Of a stretch of 64,000 bases of DNA, positions 9,899 through 18,555 are shown one piece after another. A program made the position numbers and the translations under genes. Source of the stretch: Streptomyces pyxinae (GTDB lineage: Bacteria; Actinomycetota; Actinomycetes; Streptomycetales; Streptomycetaceae). The notes under the pieces are model-generated. The model was not told the DNA's origin. It saw nothing but the letters and a program-made list of their open reading frames with translations, and did no database searches. Position 1 is the first letter of the stretch, and each line of letters starts with the position of its first letter. Location of the stretch: the NCBI RefSeq assembly GCF_024756275.1, contig NZ_JANUGQ010000030.1:1-64000 (forward strand). The letters are read 5' to 3'.

Positions 9899-10141
9899 AT
9901 GGTGAAAATGAGCGAGACGATCCACAACCGGATCGCCATGCTGCGGAGCGAGCGGCGCATCTCCCGCCGCGAACTCGCGGACGCTCTCGGAGTCCACTAC
10001 CAGACGATCGGCTACCTCGAACGGGGCGAGTACAGCCCGAGCCTGCACCTCGCGCTGCGCATCGCCGAATACTTCGAGGTACCCGTCGAGGCCGTCTTCT
10101 CCATCACACCGTTTCCCCGGCTGGGCAGCCGCGCGGTGTGA
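9899..10141 (+). CDS. Small HTH (XRE/Cro-like) transcriptional regulator
   Basis: About 80 aa. The core IAMLRSERRISRRELADALGVHYQTIGYLERGEYSPSL is a classical HTH_3 domain, and the protein is little more than that domain. It starts 4 nt after the permease stop, so it is the third gene of the exporter operon. Another in-frame ATG at 9908 is an equally possible start. Small XRE proteins of this type often accompany ABC-2 exporters. It may autoregulate from the TGTAG sites at 7924-7962 (inference). Confidence 0.85.
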   Translation: MVKMSETIHNRIAMLRSERRISRRELADALGVHYQTIGYLERGEYSPSLHLALRIAEYFEVPVEAVFSITPFPRLGSRAV

Positions 10142-10267
10142 CCCGCCCGGCCGGGTCCGGCCGAACCCGGCCCGCACCGGCCTCGTACCGGCTCCGGCTC
10201 CGCACCGGGCTCGTGCCGGCCGCGCCCCGGCCTCCCGGCGGCCCGGCACCGCCCTCGTACCGGGCGC

Positions 10268-10311
10268 GCACCGACCTCGCACCGACCTCGTACCGACCTC
10301 CTACCGACCCC
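10268..10311 (+). repeat. Four 11-bp tandem repeats in an intergenic gap
   Basis: GCACCGACCTC occurs twice, then GTACCGACCTC, then a degenerate CTACCGACCCC, ending about 16 nt before the start at 10328. The rest of the gap (10142-10267) is loosely repetitive CGTACCGG/CGCACCGG sequence with no recognisable gene. Confidence 0.75.
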
Positions 10312-10327
10312 TGGGGAACGAACCGGA

Positions 10328-10843
10328 ATGTCGCTGGACAAGCAGGATCACACCAGGCTCACCCTGTGGGCCGTCGACTGCGCCGAGCACGTACTGGCGC
10401 ACTTCGAGGCCGCCCGCCCCGACGACGACCGGCCGCGCAAGGCGCTGGCCGCGGGGCGGGCGTGGGCGCGCGGCGAGATCACCATGAGCGAGGCGCGTAC
10501 CGCCGCCTTCGCCTCGCACGCCGCCGCCCGCGAGGCCGGCCAGGCGGCCGCCCGGGCCGCCGCCCGCGCCGCCGGACACGCGGCCGCCACCGCCCATGTG
10601 CCCAGCCACGCCCAGCACGCGGCCGGGTACGCGGTGACCGCCGCGACCCACGCCGGTTCCATCGCGTCCGCGCCCGCCGGGAAGGCCGCCGTGTACGCCG
10701 TCGAGCACACCGACGCCGGGGCCGCCGAGCGCGCCTGGCAGCGCGAGCACCTGCCGGAGCACCTGCGGACGGTGGCGTTCCCCGAGAAGCCCGAGAAAAC
10801 CGAGAAGCCCGGGAAGGGCGAGAACGGCACCCCCCGGGGCTAG
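10328..10843 (+). CDS. Putative immunity protein (Imm-5-like family)
   Basis: 171 aa. The N-terminus (LTLWAVDCAEHVLAHFE, then RPRKALAAGRAWARGEI) followed by long Ala-rich helices with AAREAG, AAGHAAATAH and HAAGYAVTAATHA resembles the Imm-5-like 'putative immunity protein' family common in Streptomyces. The last ~20 residues are a Lys/Glu/Pro tail. A GGGG stretch lies just before the ATG. No toxin gene is adjacent; it sits between the exporter operon and the convergent tryptophan dioxygenase. The family is recalled from sequence character, and its biochemical role here is unknown. Confidence 0.7.
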   Translation: MSLDKQDHTRLTLWAVDCAEHVLAHFEAARPDDDRPRKALAAGRAWARGEITMSEARTAAFASHAAAREAGQAAARAAARAAGHAAATAHVPSHAQHAAGYAVTAATHAGSIASAPAGKAAVYAVEHTDAGAAERAWQREHLPEHLRTVAFPEKPEKTEKPGKGENGTPRG

Positions 10844-10913
10844 GGCGCCGAGGTCCGGGGCAGCGGGCCCGGTGCCGTACCGCTCACCGCCGTACGGCGC
10901 CGGGACCGACCGC

Positions 10914-11729
10914 TCAGGCCGGGTCCCCCGGGACCTCGGTCTCCCCCGGCCCCTCGGCCTCCCCCGGTACCCCGGGCTCCCCGGGCCGCGGGGGCCGCGC
11001 GGCCTGCGCGGTCTCCCCGTGTGCGGGCTCCCCGGTCTCCAGGTGCAGCCGTCCGCGCGCCTCGCGCAGCTCCGGGAACGGCAGGGTGATTCGGGAGGCG
11101 AGGTACGGCGCTCCGCTGGTGCCACCCGTGCCGGGCCGGCTGCCCAGGACCCGGGTCATCAGCGCCAGATGGCCCACCTTCCAGCGCCAGTAGGCGTTCG
11201 CCACGTCCAGCAGCGCCTCCGCGACCCGGTGGTACGCCCCCGCTCCCGGGCCGCGCCGGCACAGTTCGGCCGCCGGCAGCTCCGCCCGGTCCAGCGCCGT
11301 GGTGAACGCCTCGTAGAGCCGGCCGGCCCGCCGCTCGTCGCCCAGCAGCTTGTCCAGCTGCCGGAACTGGGCCGAATCGGCGCCACTGGCACTGCCCAGG
11401 TACGGGCGGAACGCCGCGAAGTGCCGCAGCGGCAGCTTCTCCAGGGCGGTCAGCTGGTGGTAGAGCACCACCAGCAGCTCGGCCGCCCGCGCCAGATACT
11501 CGGCACCGAGCTCCACCGCCTCCGGCCCGGCCCGGGTGCCCAGGGTGTCGGCGGCGGCCTCCAGGTCGCTGATGATCTGCTTCAGCCACAGTTCGCAGGA
11601 CTGGTGGGCGACGATGAAGAACTGCTCCGACAGCAGTACCGCGCGCTCCGCCGAGTCGGGGCTGCGCGGCGTCTGGAGCGACAGCAGGGTGTTCAGCTCC
11701 AGATAGTCGGTGTACGTCGGACCGCCCAT
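10914..11729 (-). CDS. Tryptophan 2,3-dioxygenase (starter-unit biosynthesis)
   Basis: A 271-aa heme dioxygenase. Family motifs are YLELNTLLSLQ, FFIVAHQSCELWLKQI (substrate/heme pocket), FRPYLGSASGADSAQFR and RVLGSRPGTGGTSGAPYL. It opens the indole ring of tryptophan, here probably beta-hydroxytryptophan, to the N-formylkynurenine. The last ~30 residues are a Pro/Gly/Glu-rich tail outside the domain. The ATG at 11729 follows the aminotransferase stop by 4 nt, with GGTGAGG as ribosome-binding site. It is the last gene of the minus-strand operon TE-SDR-aminotransferase-TDO. It is the counterpart of TioF/Ecm11 in bisintercalator pathways. Confidence 0.95.
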   Translation of the reverse strand: MGGPTYTDYLELNTLLSLQTPRSPDSAERAVLLSEQFFIVAHQSCELWLKQIISDLEAAADTLGTRAGPEAVELGAEYLARAAELLVVLYHQLTALEKLPLRHFAAFRPYLGSASGADSAQFRQLDKLLGDERRAGRLYEAFTTALDRAELPAAELCRRGPGAGAYHRVAEALLDVANAYWRWKVGHLALMTRVLGSRPGTGGTSGAPYLASRITLPFPELREARGRLHLETGEPAHGETAQAARPPRPGEPGVPGEAEGPGETEVPGDPA

Positions 11730-11733
11730 GACC

Positions 11734-13110
11734 TCACCCCACCGCCCGCCCGCCGCCGGCCCGGGCCCCGGCGGACCGCTCGGCCCCCGAGGGCGCCCCG
11801 GCACCGGCACCCGAGAATCCCCCGTCCCCGGCGGCCTCCCCGTACTCCTCCGGCTTCCCGTACTCCCCCGACTCCACGAACTCGACCAGCCGCCGCACCC
11901 CGGTCCGCAGCGCCTCCGGGGCGACGCAGAACGCGATCCGCACCAGGTGGCGCGACCAGGGCGCGAACGCGGTGGAGCGGATCCGGCCGGCCTCGTCCAG
12001 CCGGGGCTGGGTCGCGAATCCGGTACCGGCCACCACCGCGACCGAACGGCTCGCCAACAGCCGGGCGGTGAACTCCTCCGCGTCGAGACCGGTCCTGGAG
12101 ATGTCCGCCATGGCGTACCAGCCGCCGGCCGGCAGCTCGCTCAGCAGCCCCGCCGCCACCAGCGGCGCCAGCGCGGTGTCCCGGTTCCGCCGGACCAGCT
12201 CGCGGTGCGCGTCCGTGGCGCCGGCCAGCCGCAACGCGGCGATCCCGGCGTACTGCACCGGGGTGGACGGGCCGATGATGCTCGCCTCCTGCACGACCCG
12301 CAGCGCGTGCGCGGTGCGGTCGTCGGCGGCGGCCACGTACCCCAGCCGGTAGCCGGTCATGGCCAGGCTCTTGGAGAAGCTGAAGGTGCTGTGCACGATC
12401 CGCTCGGCGACCGGCACGTCCCGCTCCAGCGAGGCGAAGGAGACGTGACCGCCGTCGTACACGTAGTGCTCGTACGCCTCGTCGCTGATGATCCCCCAGC
12501 CGTGTTCCCTGGCCAGCTCCAGCAGTTCGGTGAGCTGCCCGGCGTCCAGCACCGCCCCGGTCGGATTGGCCGGGGAGTTGACCAGCAGCACCCGGGTACG
12601 CGGCCCCGCCTTCGCCCGGATTCCCTCGGGGTCGGGGCGGAAGCCCGCGTCCAGCGGGTAGAACACCGGCCGGAACCCGGCCAGCAGGGCCTGCTGGAGA
12701 TGGACCGGCCAGTGCAGCTCGGGCAGCAGGATCTCGGCGCCCGGCTCCGCCAGGGTGTGCAACAGCGCGGACAATCCCTGGCAGGAGCCGGGAGTGATGA
12801 CCACCCGGGACGGGTCGCTGTCCACACCGTTGGCCGTGGCGAGCTTCTCCACCACCGCCTCACGCAGTTCCAGCAGCCCCTCCACCTCGGAGTAGGCGGT
12901 ACGACCCTGCCGCACGGCCGCCGCCAGCGCCTCCGCGACCTCCTCGGGTGGCCCGAAGTAGGGCTCACCGACGTGGAGTTTGACCACCTCGCCGCCGAGC
13001 CGCTCCTTGCGGTCCGCCGCGCGGAAGATGTCGTGCAGGCACGACGAGGGGATCGTCGCGGCGACGGACATGAGGCCCGGCTCGCCGGTACCTCGGATGT
13101 GCGTGGTCAT
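11734..13110 (-). CDS. PLP-dependent class I/II aminotransferase
   Basis: About 458 aa. Fold-type I signatures are VVITPGSCQGLSALL, NSPANPTGAVLD, ISDEAYEHYVYDG and the Schiff-base lysine in STFSFSKSLAMTGYRLGYV. The start at 13110 is chosen because GGAGGTGGC lies directly upstream; a longer reading exists but has no such site. The C-terminal ~45 residues are low-complexity Gly/Ala/Ser. In the 3-hydroxyquinaldic acid route an aminotransferase (TioG) acts on beta-hydroxykynurenine, which then cyclises to a quinoline acid. Quinoxaline (echinomycin) pathways lack this step, so its presence argues for a quinoline chromophore. Confidence 0.92.
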   Translation of the reverse strand: MTTHIRGTGEPGLMSVAATIPSSCLHDIFRAADRKERLGGEVVKLHVGEPYFGPPEEVAEALAAAVRQGRTAYSEVEGLLELREAVVEKLATANGVDSDPSRVVITPGSCQGLSALLHTLAEPGAEILLPELHWPVHLQQALLAGFRPVFYPLDAGFRPDPEGIRAKAGPRTRVLLVNSPANPTGAVLDAGQLTELLELAREHGWGIISDEAYEHYVYDGGHVSFASLERDVPVAERIVHSTFSFSKSLAMTGYRLGYVAAADDRTAHALRVVQEASIIGPSTPVQYAGIAALRLAGATDAHRELVRRNRDTALAPLVAAGLLSELPAGGWYAMADISRTGLDAEEFTARLLASRSVAVVAGTGFATQPRLDEAGRIRSTAFAPWSRHLVRIAFCVAPEALRTGVRRLVEFVESGEYGKPEEYGEAAGDGGFSGAGAGAPSGAERSAGARAGGGRAVG

Positions 13111-13124
13111 GCCACCTCCAGTCA

Positions 13125-13405
13125 CGGGGTTCAACACGGGTCACGGGGTCAGCACGGGCTGCGGGGTCAGCACGGGTCACGGGGTCGGCACGGACCGTGG
13201 GGCCGACACGGGTCACGGGGTCGGCACGGGTCGCCGGATCAGCGCGGGTCACGGGGCCGGTCCGGCCTGTGGGATCGACACAGGTCACGGGCTGCGGGGT
13301 CGACATGGATCACGGACCTCGGGGTCGACACAGGTCACGGGCCCGGCACGGGCCGCAGGAGTCCACCCGGATCACGGACCGCGGGATCGACACGGACCGC
13401 GGGCC
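13125..13405 (-). repeat. Degenerate 18-bp tandem repeat array between SDR and aminotransferase
   Basis: About 14 units of a GTCACGGGGTCGGCACGG-like 18-mer run through this 297-nt gap, with some units enlarged by 6-7 nt. The period is clearest at 13133-13300. The array fills the space between the SDR stop and the aminotransferase ribosome-binding site. It reads open in more than one frame with 6-residue periodicity (for example PVTRADPATRAD), but no start or conserved protein supports coding. Confidence 0.8.
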
Positions 13406-13407
13406 GG

Positions 13408-14154
13408 TCATGCGGTCCGGCCGCCGTCGACCGGCAGCAGCGCGCCGGTGATCCAGCCCGACCGCTCCGGATCCAGCAGGAAACACACCGACCGCGCCAC
13501 CTCGTCGCCGGTGCCGAACCGGCCCATCGGGGTCGCGGCCAGCAGAGTCGTACGCAGGTTCTCGATCTGGTCCCCGGTGAGGCCGGCGTCCTGCCACATC
13601 GGGGTGTCCACCGGGCCGGGCAGTACGGCGTTCACCCGTACCTCCGGGGCCAGTTCACGGGCGAGCGACCGGGTGAGGCTGTTCAGCGCCGCCTTGCTCG
13701 CTCCGTAGTACGCCCGTCCCGGCATGGCCAGCGTCCCGCCCACCGAGGAGACGTTCACCACCGAGCCCCGCCGCTCGCGCAGGTGCGGCAGCGCGCGGCG
13801 CACCAGCTCGGCCGGGGCCCGGACATGGACCGCGACCATGGCGTCCAGGTCGGCGGGCTCGGCGTCCTCCAGGGGCGCGAAGCGGGCGAGCCCCGCGTTG
13901 TTCACCAGGGCGTCCAGCCGTCCGTACCGCTCCACGGCCGCGTCGACGATCCGCCGTGCGGCCCCCGGTGCCGTGACGTCCACGGCGACCACCCGCACCG
14001 GCCCTTCCAGCCGGTCCGCCAGCTCCTTGAGCGGGGCTTCCCGGCGCCCGGCCACCGTGAGCAGGGCGCCCTCCCGGGAGAGCCGCTCGGCGATGCCCCG
14101 CCCGATGCCCGACCCGGCACCCGTCACTGTCACCGACCTGCCGACCAGACTCAC
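13408..14154 (-). CDS. Short-chain dehydrogenase/reductase
   Basis: A 248-aa classical SDR: cofactor motif TGAGSGIGRG, NNAG motif (LVNNAGLARF), catalytic Ser in VVNVSSVGG, Tyr/Lys in YYGASKAAL, and the PG motif VLPGPVDTP. The GTG at 14154 is preferred because GGGAGGA lies 7 nt upstream; the frame extends further upstream without support. In the thiocoraline pathway the oxidoreductase TioH is proposed to remove the 4-oxygen of the quinoline intermediate to give 3-hydroxyquinaldic acid, and this enzyme fits that slot. It is co-directional with the type II TE upstream and the aminotransferase downstream. Confidence 0.9.
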   Translation of the reverse strand: MSLVGRSVTVTGAGSGIGRGIAERLSREGALLTVAGRREAPLKELADRLEGPVRVVAVDVTAPGAARRIVDAAVERYGRLDALVNNAGLARFAPLEDAEPADLDAMVAVHVRAPAELVRRALPHLRERRGSVVNVSSVGGTLAMPGRAYYGASKAALNSLTRSLARELAPEVRVNAVLPGPVDTPMWQDAGLTGDQIENLRTTLLAATPMGRFGTGDEVARSVCFLLDPERSGWITGALLPVDGGRTA

Positions 14155-14222
14155 CGCGGCTCCTCCCGAAGCTGTCGGACCGGCCCGTTCACCGCGCCCG
14201 CCCCCACGCCCGTCACTTCCGC

Positions 14223-15005
14223 TCAGCGCGCCCGTACCCGGCCGGCCGTCTCCGGCAGCACGCCCGCCGGTCCGTCCGCCACCCACCCCGTGAGGTCCGC
14301 GGTGCCGTCCCGGTAGAAGTGGCCGCCGGGCCGGGCGGTCACCGCGCAGCCGCCGGTGGTGACCGCCGCCCAGCCGGCCATCGCCGCCCCGTCGACCAGG
14401 GGGTCGTCGGCGCCGTGGAAGCAGCGGACCGGGCAGTCCAGCGGAGCCGTCCCCGGCCGGGGGCGGTAGGTCTCATGGGCGGTGATGTCGGCCCGCAGGG
14501 CGGGCAGCAGCAGCTCCCGCAACTCGGCGTCCTCGATCACCTCACGATCCAGTCCGCCGAGCCCGGCCACCGCCGACCAGAGCGCGTCGTCCGGGGCGCG
14601 GTGGGTCAGACCGCCGGCCACCTGCCCGGGCGCGGCGCACCCGGACACATCGAGGCGGCGCACGGGCCGGCCGGCGTCCCGCAGGGCCAGCGCCGTCTCG
14701 TACGCCGCCAGTGCCCCCAGGCTGTGGCCGAACAGCGTGTACGGCAGCTCCGGTTCGGGTGCGACGGCGAGCAACTCCGCCGCCACTGCGGCCCCGATGG
14801 CGGCCACATCCGTGACCGGCTCCTCCGCGACGCGGTCGGCGCGGCCGGGATACTGCACGGCCAGCAGCCGTACTCCGTCAGGCAGATGGGCCACCCATGG
14901 CCGGAATCCGGACGCCGATCCCCCGGAGTGCGGGAAGCAGACCAGCCGGCCGGCCGGCTCACCGGCGGTCCCGGTCAGCGCCCTGAGCCACGTGCTCCGA
15001 GGCAT
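14223..15005 (-). CDS. Type II thioesterase (alpha/beta hydrolase)
   Basis: 260 aa. Features are LVCFPHSGGSASGF at the N-terminus, the nucleophile elbow TLFGHSLGALAAYE, the acidic CFHGADDPLV and the late His in RPGGHFYRD, the pattern of type II TEs of NRPS/PKS systems. The ATG at 15005 is preceded by GGGGGA. In this pathway such a TE (TioQ) is thought to release beta-hydroxytryptophan from the carrier domain of the A-PCP protein. General proofreading of the NRPS is the alternative. It is the first gene of the minus-strand starter-unit operon. Confidence 0.92.
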   Translation of the reverse strand: MPRSTWLRALTGTAGEPAGRLVCFPHSGGSASGFRPWVAHLPDGVRLLAVQYPGRADRVAEEPVTDVAAIGAAVAAELLAVAPEPELPYTLFGHSLGALAAYETALALRDAGRPVRRLDVSGCAAPGQVAGGLTHRAPDDALWSAVAGLGGLDREVIEDAELRELLLPALRADITAHETYRPRPGTAPLDCPVRCFHGADDPLVDGAAMAGWAAVTTGGCAVTARPGGHFYRDGTADLTGWVADGPAGVLPETAGRVRAR

Positions 15006-15397
15006 GGTCGCAGTCCCCCATCTCCACCGTCTCCACCGTCTCAGCCGTCTCTTCGGCCCTCGGCCCTCGGCCGGCGCGGCCGACGCGGTGGGCCGGTCCG
15101 AGCCTGGCACGGCCCGTCCGGACGGCGCGGCCAATCTTTCGGGTGTCAGTCAGCGCCCCCGCCGCGCCGGAGCGCGTCCCCGTCCCCGCGCCCGCGCCCG
15201 GCCGTCCACGAAAGACCTCGGCCACCCGCGCAAGTCCCCGGCCACCCATGAGAGTCCCCGGCCACCCGTGAAAAGCCCCCGGTTCACCCGTGAAAGACCC
15301 TGGCAAGGATCGGCGTCCGGACCGGGTCCGGCTGTGACCATCCGGAGGAAAGGCCCGCGAGGGCCACCGGCGCCAAGGACGGTCAGGAGACGCGCAC
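15006..15397. promoter_or_regulatory. Divergent promoter region of the TE operon and P450
   Basis: 392 nt between two divergently read genes. It contains no gene. Its centre holds the 20-bp-spaced repeat array at 15203-15297, annotated separately. Promoters for both directions are expected here, but no clear -10/-35 pair can be picked with confidence. Confidence 0.6.
15203..15297 (+). repeat. Five direct repeats of CACCCGTGAAAGA spaced by 20-22 bp
   Basis: Copies start at 15203 (CGTCCACGAAAGA), 15223 (CACCCGCGCAAGT), 15243 (CACCCATGAGAGT), 15263 (CACCCGTGAAAAG) and 15285 (CACCCGTGAAAGA). Spacing is exactly 20 bp for the first four and 22 bp to the last, so all lie on nearly the same face of the helix. 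Close single copies occur at 18870 and 22001, also in divergent gaps. This looks like an activator-binding array; the winged-helix protein at 20741-21358 is a candidate ligand. Confidence 0.6.
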
Positions 15398-16612
15398 ATG
15401 GGCCTGCCACTGTCGCTCGTCCGCTCGCTCGACCTCACCGACCCGGCCACCTTCGCCGCCCACGACCCGCGCGACATCTGGCCGGAGGCGCGCCGGCACG
15501 AGCCCGTCTTCTGGCACGAGGCCAGGGACGGCAAACCGGGCTTCTGGGTGGTCACCCGCCACGCCGATGTGCTGGCCGCCTACCAGGACGCCGACCGGCT
15601 CGGGTCCGCGCGCGGCACCGTACTGGACGTGCTGCTGCGCGGCGACGACCCGGCCGGCGGCAAGATGCTGGCCGTCACCGACCGGCCCCGCCACCGGCAG
15701 CTGCGGCAACTGCTGCTGCGCGCCTTCTCGCCCCGGGTGCTCGGGCCGGTGACCGAGCGGATCGCCGCGCGCACCCTCGATCTGGTGCGCTCCGTGACCG
15801 GGCGGGGCTCCTTCGACTTCGCCACCGAGGTCGCGGACGAGCTCCCCATGAACACCATCTGCGACCTGCTGTCCGTCCCGGACGGGGACCGCAAGGAACT
15901 GCTCCGCTGGAACAAGATGGCGCTCTCCTCCGAGGACCCCGACAGCGGCGAACTCGACGCGCTGGGCGCCCGCAACGAGATCGTGCTCTACTTCATGGAC
16001 CTCGCCCTGGAGCGCCGGGCCTCCCCCGGCGACGATGTGATCAGCATGATCGCGACCGCCGAGGTGGGCGGGGCCCGGCTCACCCCCGAGGAGGTCGCGC
16101 TCAACTGCTACAGCCTGATCCTCGGCGGCGACGAGTCCTCCCGGATGTCCGCCCTGGTCGCGGTGTACGAGCTGGCCCGCCACCCGGAGCAGTGGGACGC
16201 CCTGCGGGCCGGCGAGGTGGCGCTCGACACCGCCGTGGAGGAGGTGCTGCGCTGGGCCACCCCGGCGATGCACTTCGCCCGTACCGCCACCCAGGAGCTG
16301 GAGATCGCCGGCCGGCGGATCCGCGCCGGGGACATCGTCACCCTGTGGAACACGTCCGCCAACGACGACGAGACGGTCTTCGCCTCACCGCGCGCCTTCG
16401 ACCTGGCCCGGACGCCGAACAAGCACCTCAGCTTCGGCCACGGCCCGCACTTCTGCGTCGGCGCCCACCTCGGCCGGGCGGGGTTGCGCTCGCTGCTCTC
16501 GGCGCTCGTGGCGACGGTCGGGCGGATCGAACCCCACGGTGAGCCCGAACGCGTCCACTCCACCTTCCTCTTCGGCTACCGCAGCCTCCGCGTGGGCTTC
16601 CGGCCCCGCTGA
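15398..16612 (+). CDS. Cytochrome P450 (probable carrier-bound tryptophan beta-hydroxylase)
   Basis: A 404-aa bacterial class P450. The heme-binding loop is FGHGPHFCVGAHLGR, the K-helix ExxR is in EEVLRW, and the distal pocket has MHFARTATQELEIAG. The I-helix reads LILGGDESSRMS: the usual AGxxT is replaced by GGDES. P450s of this group (TioI, NovI, OxyD type) hydroxylate the beta carbon of an amino acid held on a PCP. The A-PCP protein encoded convergently at 16747-18555 would supply the substrate. Together with the TE it would make free beta-hydroxytryptophan for the dioxygenase. Substrate is inferred from context. Confidence 0.93.
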   Translation: MGLPLSLVRSLDLTDPATFAAHDPRDIWPEARRHEPVFWHEARDGKPGFWVVTRHADVLAAYQDADRLGSARGTVLDVLLRGDDPAGGKMLAVTDRPRHRQLRQLLLRAFSPRVLGPVTERIAARTLDLVRSVTGRGSFDFATEVADELPMNTICDLLSVPDGDRKELLRWNKMALSSEDPDSGELDALGARNEIVLYFMDLALERRASPGDDVISMIATAEVGGARLTPEEVALNCYSLILGGDESSRMSALVAVYELARHPEQWDALRAGEVALDTAVEEVLRWATPAMHFARTATQELEIAGRRIRAGDIVTLWNTSANDDETVFASPRAFDLARTPNKHLSFGHGPHFCVGAHLGRAGLRSLLSALVATVGRIEPHGEPERVHSTFLFGYRSLRVGFRPR

Positions 16613-16613
16613 A

Positions 16614-16762
16614 CGACCCGCTGCGGTACGGGCGTCCCGCTCAACGGCCCCGCAACGGTACGGGCGCCCCCGCCGAACGACCTGCTGCGGTACGGCCCTC
16701 CCGCCCAACGACCCGCTACGGTACGGCCCTCCCGCCCAACGACCCGCTACGGTACGGGCGCC
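16614..16762 (+). repeat. Five 31-33-bp tandem repeats at the convergent P450/A-PCP junction
   Basis: Units each contain AACGACCCGCTACGGTACGG or a close variant followed by a GCCCTCCCGCC or GCGCCCCCGCC half. They fill the gap after the P450 stop, and the last unit covers the final codons of the minus-strand A-PCP gene, so that protein's C-terminus (AGAPVP) is repeat-derived. No hairpin terminator is visible inside. Confidence 0.8.
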
Positions 16763-18555
16763 CCCGCCGACCCGGCCCGCTCGCCATCCGCACCGGTGCC
16801 GGCGCTCGCTCCCACCCGGTCCGCCAGCTCGCCCAGGGTCTCCGCCTCCAGGATCGTCCGCATCGGCACCGTGATGTCGAACTCCTTGCGGATGCGCCGC
16901 GCCAGGTGGGCCGCCAGCACCGAATGGCCGCCCAGGTCGAAGAAGTTGTCGCTCGGCCGGGCCGCCGGCACGTCCAGGATCTCGGCCACCAGCGCGCACA
17001 GGGTGCCCTCCACCCCGTTCGCGGCGGGCGGTGCCTCCGGTGCGGGTGATACGGGCGGGGACACCGGCCGCGCCCCGGCCAGCGCGGCCCGGTCGATCTT
17101 GCCGTTGACGTTCGTGGGCAGCCGGTCGAGCGGCACCACCGAGGACGGGACCATGTGCTCCGGCAGGGTGCCGGCGACGTACCGGCGCAGTTCGCCGGGA
17201 TCCACCGTGGCCCCGTCGTCGCCTCCGGTGAGCGAGACATACGCCACGATCCGGGCGTCGCCGAGGCCGCCCGCCACCACCACCGCCGCCAGGTCCACGG
17301 CCGGGTGGGTGGTCAAGCACGCCTCGATCTCGCCCAGTTCGATCCGGAAGCCGCGCACCTTCACCTGCCCGTCGGCGCGCCCCCGGAAGAACAGCTCGCC
17401 GTCCGCCCGGCGCAGCCCCCGGTCACCGGAGCGGTACATCAGGCTCCCGGGCGGCCCGTACGGATCCGGTACGAACCTGCCGGCGGTGGCACCGGGACGG
17501 CCGAGGTAGCCGCGCGCCAGTCCGCTGCCGGCCAGGTACAACTCGCCCTCCTCGCCGTCCGGTACCCGGCGCAGCCGCTCGTCCAGCACATGGACCCGGT
17601 TGCCGATCCAGGGGGTGCCGATGCCGACCTCGCCGTCCCCGGTGACCGGGCCGGCGACGGTCGCGCCGACGGTCACCTCGGTGGGGCCGTAGCCGTTGAA
17701 CATCCGCCGGCCCCGGGACCACTGGCGTACCAGGGCCTCGGTGCACGCGTCACCGGTGGACATCACCGTGCCGCCCACCAGTACCTCGTCGCTGTCCGTC
17801 ACACTCAGCGCCACCGGTGGCAGCACCGCGTGGGTGACGGCGTGCCTCAGCAGGGTGGCCTTCAGCGGGTCGCCGGGCAGCAGGTCCTCCGCCCGGGCCA
17901 GCACCAGGGTGGCACCCGAGAGCAGCCCCAGGGTCAGGTCCCAGAAGGCCGCGTCAAAGCTGATCGACGCCCACTGGAGCACCCGGTCACCGGGACCGGC
18001 GCCGACCGTCGCGGCCTGGGTGGCCACCATGTCGGCCACTCCGGCGTGCGGCACGGCGACGCCCTTCGGCGTACCGGACGAGCCGGAGGTGTAGATCACG
18101 TACATCAGATGCTCCGGCCGCAGCGGGGCGAGCCGCTCGGCATCACCGACATCGTCCGCCCCCGGCCCGGGACCGGCGGAGTCCGCCTCCCCCAGCACGA
18201 GTTCGGCCACCTCATGGGGCGGCAGCCGTACGTCCCCGGTGCGCAGCACCAGCAACGGCCGGGCGTCCCGCACCATATGGCCGAGCCGCTCCTCCGGATA
18301 GGCGGGATCCAACGGCAGATAGGCGCCCCCGGCCTTCAGTACGGCGAGTACGGCGGTGACCAGCTCCACCGACCTCGGCACGGCGACGGCCACCAGCACA
18401 TCGGGGCCCACGCCCCGGGCGATCAGCCGGCGCGCCAGCCTGTTGGCGCGCGCGTTCAACTCCGCGTAACCGACGGTGGTGTGCTCGAAGACGACGGCCG
18501 GGGCATCGCCCGATCGTGCGACGACGGACTCGAAAAGCCGGGGAACCGTGGACAA
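16747..18555 (-). CDS. Standalone NRPS adenylation-carrier didomain (A-PCP), probable tryptophan loader
   Basis: 602 aa. A domain motifs: YVIYTSGSSGTPKG, FDAAFWDLTLGLLSG, NGYGPTEVTVG, YRSGD and NVNGKIDR. PCP serine is in FFDLGGHSVLAAHL. There is no C domain, as expected for a protein that loads an amino acid for on-carrier oxidation. By hand alignment the pocket reads D-A-W-V-M-T-G-V-G-K; I cannot assign it from memory. By context it is the counterpart of TioK/Ecm13, which activate L-tryptophan for P450 hydroxylation. The only in-frame start near the domain is TTG at 18555, because a TGA lies three codons upstream. Confidence 0.92.
   Translation of the reverse strand: MSTVPRLFESVVARSGDAPAVVFEHTTVGYAELNARANRLARRLIARGVGPDVLVAVAVPRSVELVTAVLAVLKAGGAYLPLDPAYPEERLGHMVRDARPLLVLRTGDVRLPPHEVAELVLGEADSAGPGPGADDVGDAERLAPLRPEHLMYVIYTSGSSGTPKGVAVPHAGVADMVATQAATVGAGPGDRVLQWASISFDAAFWDLTLGLLSGATLVLARAEDLLPGDPLKATLLRHAVTHAVLPPVALSVTDSDEVLVGGTVMSTGDACTEALVRQWSRGRRMFNGYGPTEVTVGATVAGPVTGDGEVGIGTPWIGNRVHVLDERLRRVPDGEEGELYLAGSGLARGYLGRPGATAGRFVPDPYGPPGSLMYRSGDRGLRRADGELFFRGRADGQVKVRGFRIELGEIEACLTTHPAVDLAAVVVAGGLGDARIVAYVSLTGGDDGATVDPGELRRYVAGTLPEHMVPSSVVPLDRLPTNVNGKIDRAALAGARPVSPPVSPAPEAPPAANGVEGTLCALVAEILDVPAARPSDNFFDLGGHSVLAAHLARRIRKEFDITVPMRTILEAETLGELADRVGASAGTGADGERAGSAGAPVP

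Noticed and set aside
11710..14316. Long plus-strand frame across TDO, aminotransferase and SDR.
   Set aside because: The three enzymes on the minus strand carry complete catalytic motifs; the plus frame is their shadow.
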